A DNA stretch of 64,000 bases from DASVVT01 sp036386415 (GCA_036386415.1 DASVVT010000006.1:38893-102892); one strand, 5' to 3'. Counted from the stretch's first letter, positions 48,974 through 60,931 are shown. Notes: generated by a model not told the origin, from the letters alone. Numbers and translations: made by a program.

Positions 48974-49981
48974 ATGCGCGCTGTAACAATCGTCTCTCAC
49001 GGCGGCGTTGAGGGGCTGGAAGTGCGAGAGGTCGAGCAGGCGGCGTTGGCGACGGCTGACCGCGTGCGAGTGCGCGTGCATGCAGCCGCGTTGAACCGCG
49101 CGGACGTTCTTCAGCGCAAAGGGTATTACCCGGCCCCGCCCGGAGCGGTGCAGGATATTCCGGGGCTGGAGTTTGCGGGCGAGGTCGAGCAGGTGGGCAG
49201 TGAGGTGCGCGCGTGGGTGAAGGGTCAGCGCGTGTTCGGCATCACGGCGGGCGGCGCGCAGGCTGAATACGTGGTCGTGCCGGAGAGTACGCTCGTCGAA
49301 ATTCCGGCTAATCTGGGCTGGGCCGAGGCCGCCGCCGTGCCGGAGGTCTTCATCACAGCGCATGATGCGCTCTTCACACAGGCCGGACTGGAGATGGGCG
49401 AACGTCTTCTCGTGCACGCCGCTGGCTCCGGCGTCGGGACAGCCGCCATCCAGCTTGCGCACGCGGCGGGAGCAACCGTCTATGGCACGTCGCGCACGCC
49501 CGATAAGCTTGAGCGTGCGCGCCCCTATGGTCTGGACGAAGCGGTTGCGGTCAATGATGATCCCGCACGCATTCTAAGCACAGCCGTTCGCGAATGGACT
49601 CGCGGTGCAGGCGTTAATGTCATACTCGATCTCGTCGGCGGCCCATATCTCGCAGCCAACCTGGATGCACTCGCGCCGCAGGGGCGACTGATGCTCGTCG
49701 GCACGACCGCCGGAGCAAGCGCCCCGCTCGATTTCGGAAAGGTGATGGGCAAGAGGCTGCGTATCATCGGCACGGTCTTGCGCGCACGCTCTCTGGAGGA
49801 AAAGGCCAGAGCCACGCGCCGCTTTGCAGCTCACGTCTGCCCGCTTCTGGCGCGCGCACAGGTTCGCCCGGTCATTGATAAGGTCTACACCATGGACGAA
49901 GTGCGCGAGGCGCATGAACGCCTTGAATCCAACGCGAGCTTCGGCAAGGTCGTGCTGATGATCTCAGGCGAGAAAGAATGA
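48974..49981 (+). CDS. NAD(P)H:quinone oxidoreductase (zeta-crystallin type, MDR)
   Basis: 335 residues. A GroES-like N-part (RVHAAALNRADVLQRKGYYP, GLEFAGEVEQVG) and a Rossmann part with LLVHAAGSGVGTAAIQLAHA, plus LVGTTAG. The PIG3/QOR subgroup pattern 'NRADVLQRKGYYP.P.G' is clear. No zinc ligands, as expected. It reduces quinones with NADPH. It is divergent from the lipid kinase gene and the 99-bp gap holds both promoters. Confidence 0.92.
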   Translation: MRAVTIVSHGGVEGLEVREVEQAALATADRVRVRVHAAALNRADVLQRKGYYPAPPGAVQDIPGLEFAGEVEQVGSEVRAWVKGQRVFGITAGGAQAEYVVVPESTLVEIPANLGWAEAAAVPEVFITAHDALFTQAGLEMGERLLVHAAGSGVGTAAIQLAHAAGATVYGTSRTPDKLERARPYGLDEAVAVNDDPARILSTAVREWTRGAGVNVILDLVGGPYLAANLDALAPQGRLMLVGTTAGASAPLDFGKVMGKRLRIIGTVLRARSLEEKARATRRFAAHVCPLLARAQVRPVIDKVYTMDEVREAHERLESNASFGKVVLMISGEKE

Positions 49982-50130
49982 GACGAGCGGACGACGCGTA
50001 CAGGTTGGGCAGCGCTCCGGCTTCAGGAGAAGACGAGCCGTCTGGCTTCTGCTACTCATGATCGCCGATCCGCTACTTAAATCGTGTTGCGTGCAGATGA
50101 TCGCCTGAAAATGATCTCACGGAATAAAAA

Positions 50131-50166
50131 GGGGAGACTTCTCGAAGAAGTCTCCCCCTTATCTTT
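50131..50166 (+). terminator. Rho-independent terminator
   Basis: GGGGAGACTTC (50131-50141) and GAAGTCTCCCC (50147-50157) pair perfectly around TCGAA, with AAAAA before and CTTATCTTT after. It ends the quinone oxidoreductase transcript and may also stop minus-strand readthrough from the globin gene. Confidence 0.88.
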
Positions 50167-50264
50167 GAACTCCTTCTTACGCTACTTTAGACAAAAGAAA
50201 TTTGCGTCAAACATCTTAACCGGCATCTTCCTCACTCACCCCTCTGGCAACCTGAAGCTTCCCC

Positions 50265-50276
50265 ACCTGTTCAGGT
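50265..50276. promoter_or_regulatory. Palindrome ACCT-N4-AGGT downstream of globin gene
   Basis: ACCTGTTCAGGT, 15 bp past the globin stop. The surrounding 19 bp (50263-50281) match the globin promoter copy (50801-50819) at 17 positions, in the same orientation. Confidence 0.5.
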
Positions 50277-50291
50277 AGCAATGCAGCCCCT

Positions 50292-50744
50292 TCATGCGTA
50301 GGCTGCGGCGGATGTCATCGAAGCTGTCAGCAGTTTGTAGGCTGCTATCCAGGCCTCTTTAACCTCGGGCGTGAAGGCCGCTCCTAATCCTTTCGCCAGC
50401 GTCCAGAGGAGCGCCGCGCCGACCGTTTCATAATCCTGATCCTTCACGCCATAGGCGACGTGGCGCCGCCCGAGCGCCTGCGCCGCCCCAACAAGCTCGT
50501 CGAGACGGTCGAGCCCTTTGACAACTACACCGAGCATCTGCATAAGTTTGCGTCCCTGCTCCTGTAAATCCCCCTTAAATAGATGTCGCAGTCGGGGGTC
50601 AAGCTCAAATAGACGGCCATAAAAAAGCGAGGCGGCTAATTCGGATATGGGTGCCACCTGTTCAAAACTGTTCTGAACCAATCTTTTCTGTTCCGGGGTC
50701 ATCTCGCTTAGGTCTCCTCTTTCAAATCTATAAACAATCAACAT
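50292..50744 (-). CDS. Single-domain globin (flavohaemoglobin-like)
   Basis: 150 residues from ATG 50744 (GAGGG 4 nt upstream); ATG 50702 (GAGGAG further upstream) would give a globin without the first 14 residues. The frame's first ATG at 50804 lies upstream of the predicted promoter and is rejected. Globin helices: TPEQKRLVQNSFEQVAPISE, AASLFYGRLFELDPRLRHLF and the proximal-His region GRRHVAYGVKDQDYETVGAA. Such globins bind O2/NO and protect against nitrosative stress. There is no reductase domain. Confidence 0.85.
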   Translation of the reverse strand: MLIVYRFERGDLSEMTPEQKRLVQNSFEQVAPISELAASLFYGRLFELDPRLRHLFKGDLQEQGRKLMQMLGVVVKGLDRLDELVGAAQALGRRHVAYGVKDQDYETVGAALLWTLAKGLGAAFTPEVKEAWIAAYKLLTASMTSAAAYA

Positions 50745-50772
50745 CAAACCCTCTTTCCCTCTGCACTTTGCT

Positions 50773-50814
50773 AAAATAGCCCGACCACCGTGAGCGGTCA
50801 CCACCTATTCAGGT
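50773..50814 (-). promoter_or_regulatory. Globin gene promoter with upstream palindrome
   Basis: Minus strand: -35 candidate TGACCG (50800-50795), 16-bp spacer, -10 TATTTT (50778-50773). The palindrome ACCTATTCAGGT (50803-50814) lies directly upstream of the -35, where an activator or a repressor could act. Confidence 0.5.
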
Positions 50815-50870
50815 AGTAAGATTAATGATAGTAGTTCAAGTAAGAGGGTTGAATTTTCTTTGACCTCTGC

Positions 50871-50953
50871 GCGTCCCCTTTGCGACCTTTGCGTTTAAAT
50901 CTTCTCTCTCAACGCCAAGGACGCAAAGTATTTCGCAAAGGGCGCAAAGGAGA
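50871..50953. repeat. Intergenic inverted repeat of CGCAAAGG words
   Basis: The left arm CGTCCCCTTTGCGACCTTTG and CGTTTAAAT is followed by the right arm CGCCAAGGACGCAAAG and CGCAAAGGGCGCAAAGG. Third copy of the family. Confidence 0.8.
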
Positions 50954-50978
50954 TGATCCTGAATCGACGAGGCAATCA

Positions 50979-53621
50979 ATGACGTTGCGTATACTTTTTA
51001 TCTCCATGTTGACGGCGCTGGCCTGTGGAGCGCTTCACGGCGCGGAGCGAAACGCTGATCCTGAGCCGGGTGTGCCGCGCGGGCTGGCGCGCTTCCGCGC
51101 AGCGCATTACAGCAATGTGCGATATGCCTTGCAGATCGAGATCACTTCCGGCGCGCCGCTCTTGAAAGGCAGGGCGGAGATTCGCGTCCACCTCGATGGT
51201 GAAGCCGATCAACTCGTTCTGGACTGGCGAACAAACAGCGTCAAGCAGGGGCAGCCGCAGGCACGCGCCTGGGACATTGAAGTCAACGGAGAGTCGGCGC
51301 GCGATGCGCGGCAGGTGAATGAGCACCTCATCATCCCTGGGACGTATCTGTCGAAGGGCGAGAACATCGTGCGCCTGCGGTTCGAGTCTGCGGTCGCCAC
51401 TTCGGGCAGCGCTGTCACGCGCTACCTGGATCGTGAGGATTCATCCGAGTACATCTACACGCTCTTCGTGCCCTCGGACGCAAGCACAGTCTTTCCCTGC
51501 TTCGACCAGCCGGACTTGAAGGCGCGCTTCGAGGTCAGTATTACTGCGCCCACCTCCTGGACTGTCGTCTCTAATACCAACGCAGACACCGTCACGCGCA
51601 GCGGAGCGAATAGCATCTGGCACTTCCCCTCGACGGAGCCGATCAGCACCTACCTGTTCGCGTTTGCCGCCGGCCCGTTCAAGGAGTTTCGTGACGAAGC
51701 GTCACCGATTCCGGTGCGTCTCTTCGTCCGCCAGTCGAAGGCGGAGCGGGCGCGCAAAGAGTTGCCCGAGGTCTTTCGTCTGAACCGTGAAGGGCTTGCG
51801 TTTCTCGCGCGCTATTTCGATTATAAATTTCCGTTTCCGAAATATGATCTGGTCATCGTCCCCGAATTCGCCTACGGCGGGATGGAGCACGCGGGCGCGA
51901 CGTTCCTGCGTGAGGAGAGCATACTTTTTCCGACAGACCCGACGGCCAACGATCTCTTGTCGCGCGCCGAGCTGATGTTCCACGAGGCGGCGCACCAATG
52001 GTTCGGCGATCTCGTCACGATGCGCTGGTTCGACGACCTGTGGCTCAAAGAGGGGTTCGCCACCTTCATGGCCTACAAAGCGATAGAGGCGATCATGCCG
52101 CAGTACAACGCCTGGAAAGCTTTTTACCAGAGAACCAAACCGTCGGCCTACATCACGGACATCACGAAGGGGACGACGCCCATCTGGCAGGAGATCGTGA
52201 ACCTGAGCGCCGCCAAATCCGCCTACGGCAACATCGTCTATCGCAAAGCGCCCTCGATGCTGCGCCAGGCGGAGTTCTTCCTTGGCGAAGATAAGTTCCA
52301 GGGGGCTGTCCGCCTCGTGCTCAAAGAGCACGCTTTCGGCAACGCGGAGTGGGCTGATCTGGTCGGGGCGTTTGAGCGCACCTCGAAACGGAAGCTTGAC
52401 GAGTGGGCCAATGCCTGGGTCAAGCGTCGCGGGATGGCTGACCTCAGCATCGAGTGGAGCGCGGACGCGAAAGGTCGCATTGATTCCCTGAAGATCAAAC
52501 AGGAGGACTTGCTCGGAGAAGGCAGCGCGTGGCCGATGCGCATCCAGCTCCTGCTCGCCTATGACGATGCTCAGCCGGAAACCCTCACCGTGATGCTCAC
52601 TGGCAGCCGCGAGACGCGCGTCCCCAATGCGGTAGGCCGTCGTCGCCCGGCCTACGTGTTCGCCAACTATAACGATTATGGCTACGGGCGTTTTCTGCTC
52701 GACGACAAGAGTGAACGGGAAGTCATCAGCCGTCTGGGGACGGTGCGTGATGAGTTCCTGCGCGCGCTGCTCTGGGGCTCGCTCTGGGACAGCGTGCGCG
52801 ACGCGCGCCTCGCGCCCGTCACCTACATCGACATGGCGATCAGGCTCATCCCGTCCGAGCGCGATGAAGTGACGGTGCAGAGCATCACGGGACGCGCCTC
52901 CACAGCGTTCAATCGCTACCTGAGCGGGGCACAGATCGAGGAGCTCGCGCCGCGCATCGAGCGCCTCTTTTCCACCTCGATGTTGAAGGCGGAGACTGTG
53001 GGCCTGCGCATCACCTATTTCCGCGCCTTCCTGTCAATCGCCAGCACGGAGGAGGCACGCGCGACGCTCAAAAAGATTCTCCGGGGCGAGCTATTGATTC
53101 CGGGCATGACCCTGCGCTCTCGCGACCGCTTCGACATCATCACGGCGCTGCTGGCGCGTAATGATAAGGATGCGCCCGCCCTGCTCGAAGCGCAGAGCAA
53201 GGTTGACACGACCGACGATGGCAGGCGCTACAGCTTTGCAGCGGGCGCGGCGCGCGAGGACGGCGCGACCAAGAAGAGATACTTTGATGCTTACGTAAAC
53301 GACCCGAAGCTCGCCGAAAGCTGGATCGAAGCGAGCCTCGTCCCATTCAATGCGATACAGCAATCCGACCTCACGCTTCCCTATCTCGAACCGGCGCTGC
53401 GTCAGTTGCCGGTTCTCAAACGCACGCGCAAGATTTTCTTCGTCAACGGGTGGCTCTCGGCCTTCATCGGCGGCCAGTGCGACGAGCGTGCGCTCGCGGT
53501 CGTACAGAATTTTCTCGGGCGTGAAGGCTCGCTTGATCGCGACCTGCGTCTCAAGGTGTTGGAAGTCGCCGACGGCCTGGAGCGCTGCGTGCGCATCAGG
53601 TCAAAGTTTGCGCGCCCTTAA
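50979..53621 (+). CDS. M1-family aminopeptidase, exported
   Basis: 880 residues from ATG 50979 (GAGG upstream; earlier in-frame codons lie in a repeat). Signal-like N-terminus: MTLRILFISMLTALACGALH. M1 hallmarks: exopeptidase loop YGGMEHAG (GAMEN variant, here GGMEH), zinc motif HEAAHQWFGDLVTMRWFDDL with WLKEGFATF supplying the third ligand (HEXXH-x18-E). A long helical C-terminal ERAP1-like domain follows. It removes N-terminal residues from peptides in the envelope, in line with the other secreted peptidases of the window. Confidence 0.93.
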   Translation: MTLRILFISMLTALACGALHGAERNADPEPGVPRGLARFRAAHYSNVRYALQIEITSGAPLLKGRAEIRVHLDGEADQLVLDWRTNSVKQGQPQARAWDIEVNGESARDARQVNEHLIIPGTYLSKGENIVRLRFESAVATSGSAVTRYLDREDSSEYIYTLFVPSDASTVFPCFDQPDLKARFEVSITAPTSWTVVSNTNADTVTRSGANSIWHFPSTEPISTYLFAFAAGPFKEFRDEASPIPVRLFVRQSKAERARKELPEVFRLNREGLAFLARYFDYKFPFPKYDLVIVPEFAYGGMEHAGATFLREESILFPTDPTANDLLSRAELMFHEAAHQWFGDLVTMRWFDDLWLKEGFATFMAYKAIEAIMPQYNAWKAFYQRTKPSAYITDITKGTTPIWQEIVNLSAAKSAYGNIVYRKAPSMLRQAEFFLGEDKFQGAVRLVLKEHAFGNAEWADLVGAFERTSKRKLDEWANAWVKRRGMADLSIEWSADAKGRIDSLKIKQEDLLGEGSAWPMRIQLLLAYDDAQPETLTVMLTGSRETRVPNAVGRRRPAYVFANYNDYGYGRFLLDDKSEREVISRLGTVRDEFLRALLWGSLWDSVRDARLAPVTYIDMAIRLIPSERDEVTVQSITGRASTAFNRYLSGAQIEELAPRIERLFSTSMLKAETVGLRITYFRAFLSIASTEEARATLKKILRGELLIPGMTLRSRDRFDIITALLARNDKDAPALLEAQSKVDTTDDGRRYSFAAGAAREDGATKKRYFDAYVNDPKLAESWIEASLVPFNAIQQSDLTLPYLEPALRQLPVLKRTRKIFFVNGWLSAFIGGQCDERALAVVQNFLGREGSLDRDLRLKVLEVADGLERCVRIRSKFARP

Positions 53622-53701
53622 GGAACACGCGTCCTGTCATCGGACGTGATACACTTACTCTATTGAACTTCTCCTATTAAGTGGCATTTTGAGGAGGCAG
53701 C

Positions 53702-54292
53702 ATGATGACAACCGAGCTTACTCAGCAGGTGACGAGAGAGCATACGGTGCGCAGAAAAGCGACGCTGGAAGAATTCTGGGCGCTGCCCGAATCCATGCTT
53801 CCTACTGAATACATCAATGGAGAAATCATCATGGCTCCCGCGCCCACAGCCGGTCATCAGATCGTGGTTGGAAACATCCATTTCGCTCTACGAGAATTCT
53901 TACAGAAGGTCGCTATTGGAACAGTCTTTATCTCACCTCTGGACGTTGTCCTGCCGACCGGCGAGGTTGTCCAGCCTGATGCCTTTGTCATCACAGATGA
54001 TGAGTCCCTGCCCGCCGCCTCTGACAAAAATGTGCGTGCTGCGCCCTCGTTAGCAGTTGAGATACTCTCGCCCGGCTCGATCAAGCACGATACAATCACG
54101 AAACGAAATCTGTACGAGCAGAATGGAGTGCGCGAATACTGGATCGTTGATCCGGACGCCAAAACAATCGCGCAACTGGTGTTAGAAGGCGAGCACTACG
54201 TCCTGACGGAACTAACTGAAAATGACATTATCCGAAGCGCTGCCCTGGCAGGTTTTGAGATGGTCGTCCGTGAACTGCTAGGGCTGTCGTAA
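53702..54292 (+). CDS. Uma2-family (DUF820) putative endonuclease
   Basis: 196 residues. Uma2 pattern: EEFWALPESMLPTEYINGEI, then GEVVQPDAFVITDD (Asp), LAVEILSPGSIKHD (E-x-L-S) and KRNLYEQNGVREYWIVDPD. These are the D...ExL...K motifs of the restriction-endonuclease-like fold. Uma2 proteins are abundant in cyanobacteria and Acidobacteriota, function unknown. GAGGAGG precedes ATG 53702 or 53705. Confidence 0.9.
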   Translation: MMTTELTQQVTREHTVRRKATLEEFWALPESMLPTEYINGEIIMAPAPTAGHQIVVGNIHFALREFLQKVAIGTVFISPLDVVLPTGEVVQPDAFVITDDESLPAASDKNVRAAPSLAVEILSPGSIKHDTITKRNLYEQNGVREYWIVDPDAKTIAQLVLEGEHYVLTELTENDIIRSAALAGFEMVVRELLGLS

Positions 54293-54332
54293 ACGAAATT
54301 TCGAGAGACAGAGAGTCTTGATCGCGTCGTCT

Positions 54333-55613
54333 ATGGATTCGACAACGTTTCTCGTCATCGCCATCATCGCCATCATCGCGCAGTGCTTCATGCTCTTTCT
54401 GGCGCTGTTTGAGCCGGGTCTCGATTACAAGATCAAGACGCCGCCGCCCGAACCGCTGGAGTCCGAAGATTTCCTGCGCATCCTCGAAGCGATCACCGAT
54501 GCGAAGGCACAGCCCAGAAGCAGCGTCGAAGTTTTGACCAACGGAGAGGTCTACTACGAAGCGGAGCTTGAGGCGATCCGCGCGGCCAGGCACAGCGTCA
54601 ACCTCGAAGCCTATATCTTTCAGAAGGGCGAAGTGGCGCGCCGTTTTGTAGATGCGCTCACGGAGAGGGCGCGCGCTGGCGTAGAGGTGCGCATGGTGCT
54701 CGACGCCATCGGCAGCTTTGCGTCGTGGGATAGCTATTTCAAAGAGTTGACCAAGGCGGGCGGGCGCGTCCATTGGTATCACCCTTTTCGCTGGGACACC
54801 ATCTCGCGCATCAATAATCGCACGCACCGCGAGATCATTGTCGTCGATGGCCGCATCGGCTTTCTCGGCGGCTCAGGCTTCGCAGACCACTGGCTGCTGG
54901 GCGACGAGCGGAACCCGCGCTGGCGCGACACGATGTTTCGCGTCGAAGGCAACGCCGTGGCGAGCATTCAGGCGGCCTTCGTTGAGAACTGGCTCGAAGC
55001 TTCGGGCGAGATTCTGACGGGCAAGGAGTTTTTCCCGTTCCATGAGGCCGAAACGGAGACGGCGGCGCTTGTCGTCGATAGCTCGCCCTCGATGGGGCGC
55101 TCGACGCGTGCACGCATTCTCTACCAGACGCTGCTTGCTTCGGCACGCAAGACGATCCTCATCACGACGCCCTATTTTCTGCCCGACCGCAGCGCACGCG
55201 ATGAGATGGTGCGCGCCATTCGCGAACGAAATGTGGAAGTGAAGATCATCGTGCCGGGCGACCACAGCGATCATCTCCTGACGCGACGCTCCAGCCGCCG
55301 CCTCTTCGGTGACCTCCTGCGCGCAGGGGCAAGCATCTACGAGTATCAGCCCGCCATGATTCATACTAAAACGATGGTCATCGACGGCGTGTGGAGCGTC
55401 GTCGGCTCGACCAACTTCGACAACCGCTCGTTCGGCTTGAACGACGAAGTCAACCTCGCCGCGTATGATGACAAACTGGCCGCGCGGCTGACGGAAGATT
55501 TCACACTTGATTTGGCCTCAAGCCGCGTCGTCTCTCTCGAAGAATGGCAGCGCCGCTCCATCTTCGAGCGCATGTACGAATGGGTCGGGGGGGTGCTGGA
55601 ACGGCAACAGTAG
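54333..55613 (+). CDS. Cardiolipin synthase-like phospholipase D protein
   Basis: 426 residues from ATG 54333 (TTG 54318 possible). An N-terminal membrane helix (about 5-25) is followed by two PLD domains. The second HKD motif is canonical: HTKTMVIDGVWSVVGSTNFD. The first reads THREIIVVDGRIGFLGGSGF, with Glu where the catalytic HxK has Lys. Other PLD features (VNLEAYIFQKGE, VRMVLDAIGS) are intact. The protein would join phosphatidyl groups at the membrane, if the altered first motif still supports catalysis. Confidence 0.87.
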   Translation: MDSTTFLVIAIIAIIAQCFMLFLALFEPGLDYKIKTPPPEPLESEDFLRILEAITDAKAQPRSSVEVLTNGEVYYEAELEAIRAARHSVNLEAYIFQKGEVARRFVDALTERARAGVEVRMVLDAIGSFASWDSYFKELTKAGGRVHWYHPFRWDTISRINNRTHREIIVVDGRIGFLGGSGFADHWLLGDERNPRWRDTMFRVEGNAVASIQAAFVENWLEASGEILTGKEFFPFHEAETETAALVVDSSPSMGRSTRARILYQTLLASARKTILITTPYFLPDRSARDEMVRAIRERNVEVKIIVPGDHSDHLLTRRSSRRLFGDLLRAGASIYEYQPAMIHTKTMVIDGVWSVVGSTNFDNRSFGLNDEVNLAAYDDKLAARLTEDFTLDLASSRVVSLEEWQRRSIFERMYEWVGGVLERQQ

Positions 55614-55614
55614 G

Positions 55615-55757
55615 AAGTAGACAGTAGACAGTAGTCAGTAGTCAGTAGAAAAGAAAAGCCGGTAGGGTGGTTAATGCCGCTCTTCATGAATCATAATAGT
55701 GAACGTGAAAGAGTTTTTGGTTTTCTACTGGCTACTGACTACTGTCTACTGTCTACT
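55615..55757. repeat. Intergenic inverted repeat, family A
   Basis: The left arm (55615-55651) has GTAGACAGTAGACAGTAGTC and the right arm (55720-55757) TTCTACTGGCTACTGACTAC. It ends 8 bp before the next start codon, so the hairpin would be in that gene's leader. Confidence 0.85.
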
Positions 55758-55765
55758 CCATCTTT

Positions 55766-56500
55766 ATGCTTCGCATCGTCACCTATAATGTGCACAAGTG
55801 CCGGGGACTGGACAGGCGCGTGCGGCCTGAGCGCATCGCGCGCGTGCTCGGTGAAACGGAGGCGGATGTCATCGCGCTGCAAGAGGTATTGAGTGTTGAG
55901 GGGCGCGAGCGTGAACACGATCAGGCGCGCTTTCTGGCCGATGCGCTGGGCATGGATTACCACATCGGGGAGAACCGCAGGCTACAGGGCGGCGCTTACG
56001 GCAACGTCATCCTGAGCCGACTGCCCATCAAGAGTGTGGAGAACTATGACATCACCTGGCGCGGACGCGAGCGGCGCGGCTGCCTGCGCGCAGATGTTCG
56101 CGTCGGCGAGCGCGGCCTCGTCCACATCTTCAACGTACATCTCGGTACGGCCTTCATAGAGCGCCGCCACCAGGTGCGCCGCCTTCTCAGCCCGGACATA
56201 CTCGAACATGAAGAACTGAGCGGAGCGCGTCTCGTGCTCGGAGACTTCAACGAGTGGACGCGCGGCCTGGCCTCGCGGCTGCTCGCCTCACATTTCGAGA
56301 GCGCGGACATACGCGCTCACCTGCGCCGCGCGAGAACATATCCGGGGGTGCTGCCCCTGCTCCACCTCGATCACATCTATTATGATGAGGCTCTCGAACT
56401 CCGAGGGCTAACGCTCCACAGAAGCCGCACGGCGCTCGTTGCCTCCGATCACCTGCCGCTCGTCGCAGACTTTAACTTGCGCCGAACCGAAGCGGCTTGA
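55766..56500 (+). CDS. Endonuclease/exonuclease/phosphatase-family protein
   Basis: 244 residues. EEP motifs: LRIVTYNVHKCRGLD (Asn), VIALQEVLS (metal-binding Glu), YGNVILSRLPI, VHIFNVHLG, LVLGDFNEWT (GDFN) and ASDHLPLVADF (SDH). All metal and catalytic residues are present. It probably hydrolyses phosphodiesters of nucleic acid or lipid head groups. The neighbouring PLD gene on the same strand makes a phospholipid-related role possible. No ribosome site is visible; the leader is a hairpin repeat. Confidence 0.9.
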   Translation: MLRIVTYNVHKCRGLDRRVRPERIARVLGETEADVIALQEVLSVEGREREHDQARFLADALGMDYHIGENRRLQGGAYGNVILSRLPIKSVENYDITWRGRERRGCLRADVRVGERGLVHIFNVHLGTAFIERRHQVRRLLSPDILEHEELSGARLVLGDFNEWTRGLASRLLASHFESADIRAHLRRARTYPGVLPLLHLDHIYYDEALELRGLTLHRSRTALVASDHLPLVADFNLRRTEAA

Positions 56501-56519
56501 AAGGCGACTTGGTGGGTTT

Positions 56520-56744
56520 TCACGTCTGGTTGTGGCGCACTTCTCTCGTTTGCAAGACCGTAGAGGCGACAGCTTCGACCGGTGGGATGTAGCGGGCTGC
56601 ATCGTTTGTGACGACGCACAGGCCATAGACTTTCTCGGAGGCGAGTTTGTGCATCAGCTCCGCCGCCTCTGCGTAGGCCATGCCGTTTGCCTCGCAGCCG
56701 CGCTCGCTGATCACTGCCCATCTTTCTTCGCTCAGCTCACTCAT
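56520..56744 (-). CDS. Small hypothetical protein
   Basis: 74 residues from ATG 56744 (AAAGG 7 nt upstream): SELSEERWAVISERGCEANG and AEAAELMHKLASEKVYGLCV. The upstream continuation of this frame runs through a repeat and is rejected. It is small, soluble and partly helical, with no family recognised. It converges with the EEP gene. Confidence 0.6.
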   Translation of the reverse strand: MSELSEERWAVISERGCEANGMAYAEAAELMHKLASEKVYGLCVVTNDAARYIPPVEAVASTVLQTREVRHNQT

Positions 56745-57094
56745 CGAAAGCCTTTTTCCAGAGCTATCTGACGACCCGTTAAAAGTGTAACGGATGGGGG
56801 TCTTGAAAGCCAAACATCCTGGCCTGAGAGTAGTGCTCTGTGCAATCTCTGCGTCCTCTGTGTCTCTGTGGTGAATCAAGTTTAAACAAGACTCACCACA
56901 GAGACGCGGAGAACACGGAGGGGGCACAGAGAGTTGAGTTGAAACTCGGATCACTACTGGCCTAGGAGTTGAGTTTTCATTAACATGAGCGACCGAATGG
57001 CTTGTCGCGCCTGAGCGGTCGGCGTTAAGCTTCTTCAAAGGAAGGCAGGAACGCTTGTCACTGCGTGCAATCGACAAGAAATGAGTCCTCAAGG
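56745..57094. other. Intergenic region with inverted repeat
   Basis: Holds an inverted repeat at about 56840-56935: CTGCGTCCTCTGTGTCTCTG and TGGTGA on the left, TCACCACAGAGACGCGGAGA and ACACGG on the right, around AAGTTTAAAC. No further gene is seen. Confidence 0.65.
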
Positions 57095-57904
57095 ATGAAA
57101 CAGATCATCACCATCGTCGTCATCGTCATAGCCATCGCCGCCACGTGGCTCGTCAGCGGGCAAAACAGAAGGGGGACGGGCGGCAGCAGTGGTGCAGAGC
57201 AACAACGGGTCTTGTACGATTTCAGGAGACTGCCGCAAATCAAGCAGCCTGTGCTCACGCCCGTCGAGCGGCGAAAGATTCTCTCAGCCGTGTTCAGTTC
57301 TTACCTGAAGAGCGCGGACGAATGTAAAAGCGTTGATGAATCATCGGGTGACTACCTGGCGGCAGCACGAAAGGCCGGACAGATCGTCCCCGATGTGGTT
57401 TCTATGGCGACGGGCTCGTTCACAGCTTCCGGCGAGCGTCAGATGGCCTACATCATCTCCGTCAGCGAGTGCAACGCCTCTCACGCCGACAACTTTGGAA
57501 CCAAGCGGCTCGCCATTTTCTCCGGCGAGAAACTGGTCGCCGATGTGGACACTGATTTCCAGCGCCGTATCCTGCGCACCCTCGATCTCAATAGTGATGG
57601 AGTAAACGAATTGCTGCTCGTCGGCGGGGACATAAACCAGGGCATAGCCGTTGACGTGGCATCGCTGGTCGATTTTCAGGCGGGGCAGTTGCGCACCATC
57701 AAAGATTTCAAAATGATCAGAGAGGATGCCTGCGAGTCCGGCTTGAGCGACAGCAACGTCAGGGCTTCCGTTATCCACTACAGTGTGGCCGTGAAGGGAC
57801 AGATGCCTGAGTTCCGTGTCGAAAACTACAGGGCTCGATGCCTGTCGAACGGAAGATTAGGGAAATGGACGTTCCTGTCTTCGGGCGAGATGACGGAACA
57901 ATAA
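57095..57904 (+). CDS. Membrane-anchored or exported hypothetical protein
   Basis: 269 residues from ATG 57095. N-terminal hydrophobic helix (MKQIITIVVIVIAIAATWLV), then a Gly/Arg linker and a mixed domain. LDLNSDGVNELLLVGGD resembles an FG-GAP/VCBS-type calcium-binding loop. The C-terminus contains NYRARCLSNGRLGKWTFLSS. No family assignment. A GTG at 57065 gives ten extra residues; the ATG is preferred because the hydrophobic helix then starts at residue 3. Confidence 0.65.
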   Translation: MKQIITIVVIVIAIAATWLVSGQNRRGTGGSSGAEQQRVLYDFRRLPQIKQPVLTPVERRKILSAVFSSYLKSADECKSVDESSGDYLAAARKAGQIVPDVVSMATGSFTASGERQMAYIISVSECNASHADNFGTKRLAIFSGEKLVADVDTDFQRRILRTLDLNSDGVNELLLVGGDINQGIAVDVASLVDFQAGQLRTIKDFKMIREDACESGLSDSNVRASVIHYSVAVKGQMPEFRVENYRARCLSNGRLGKWTFLSSGEMTEQ

Positions 57905-57948
57905 GAGGCAGATAAACAGCGCTTATGAGAGCCCCGGAGGCGCGACAT

Positions 57949-57984
57949 ATCAGTAGCCCACGACTGGTGTCGTGGGCTACTGAT
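57949..57984. repeat. REP-like hairpin
   Basis: Perfect 16-bp arms ATCAGTAGCCCACGAC and GTCGTGGGCTACTGAT around TGGT. The same core occurs at 60932-60976 and, degenerate, near 38153-38190 and 38307-38343. Confidence 0.9.
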
Positions 57985-58070
57985 AGACCGTCACTCCGTG
58001 ACTGATGATATAACGCCACTGCGGTGACTGAAATCGCGCTCTGCTTAACGTGGATTATTAATCCCAGCCC

Positions 58071-60896
<2,826 letters not shown>

Positions 60897-60931
60897 GGTG
60901 AATATTATCTGGTTTTCAGTTACGGAGTGAC

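Larger units (their letters stand above)
49982..50291. other. Intergenic region with terminator and palindrome
   Basis: No real gene; the plus-strand frame at 50084-50278 runs through the terminator. It holds the terminator at 50131-50166 and the palindrome at 50265-50276. Confidence 0.6.

Noticed and set aside
48875..49462. N-terminal extension of the lipid kinase frame
   Set aside because: It overlaps the well-supported divergent oxidoreductase gene and lacks kinase-family sequence.
50084..50278. Plus-strand 64-residue frame
   Set aside because: It runs through a perfect Rho-independent terminator hairpin and has no ribosome site.
56745..57092. N-terminal extension of the 74-residue protein
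   Set aside because: It translates an intergenic inverted repeat; a ribosome site supports ATG 56744.
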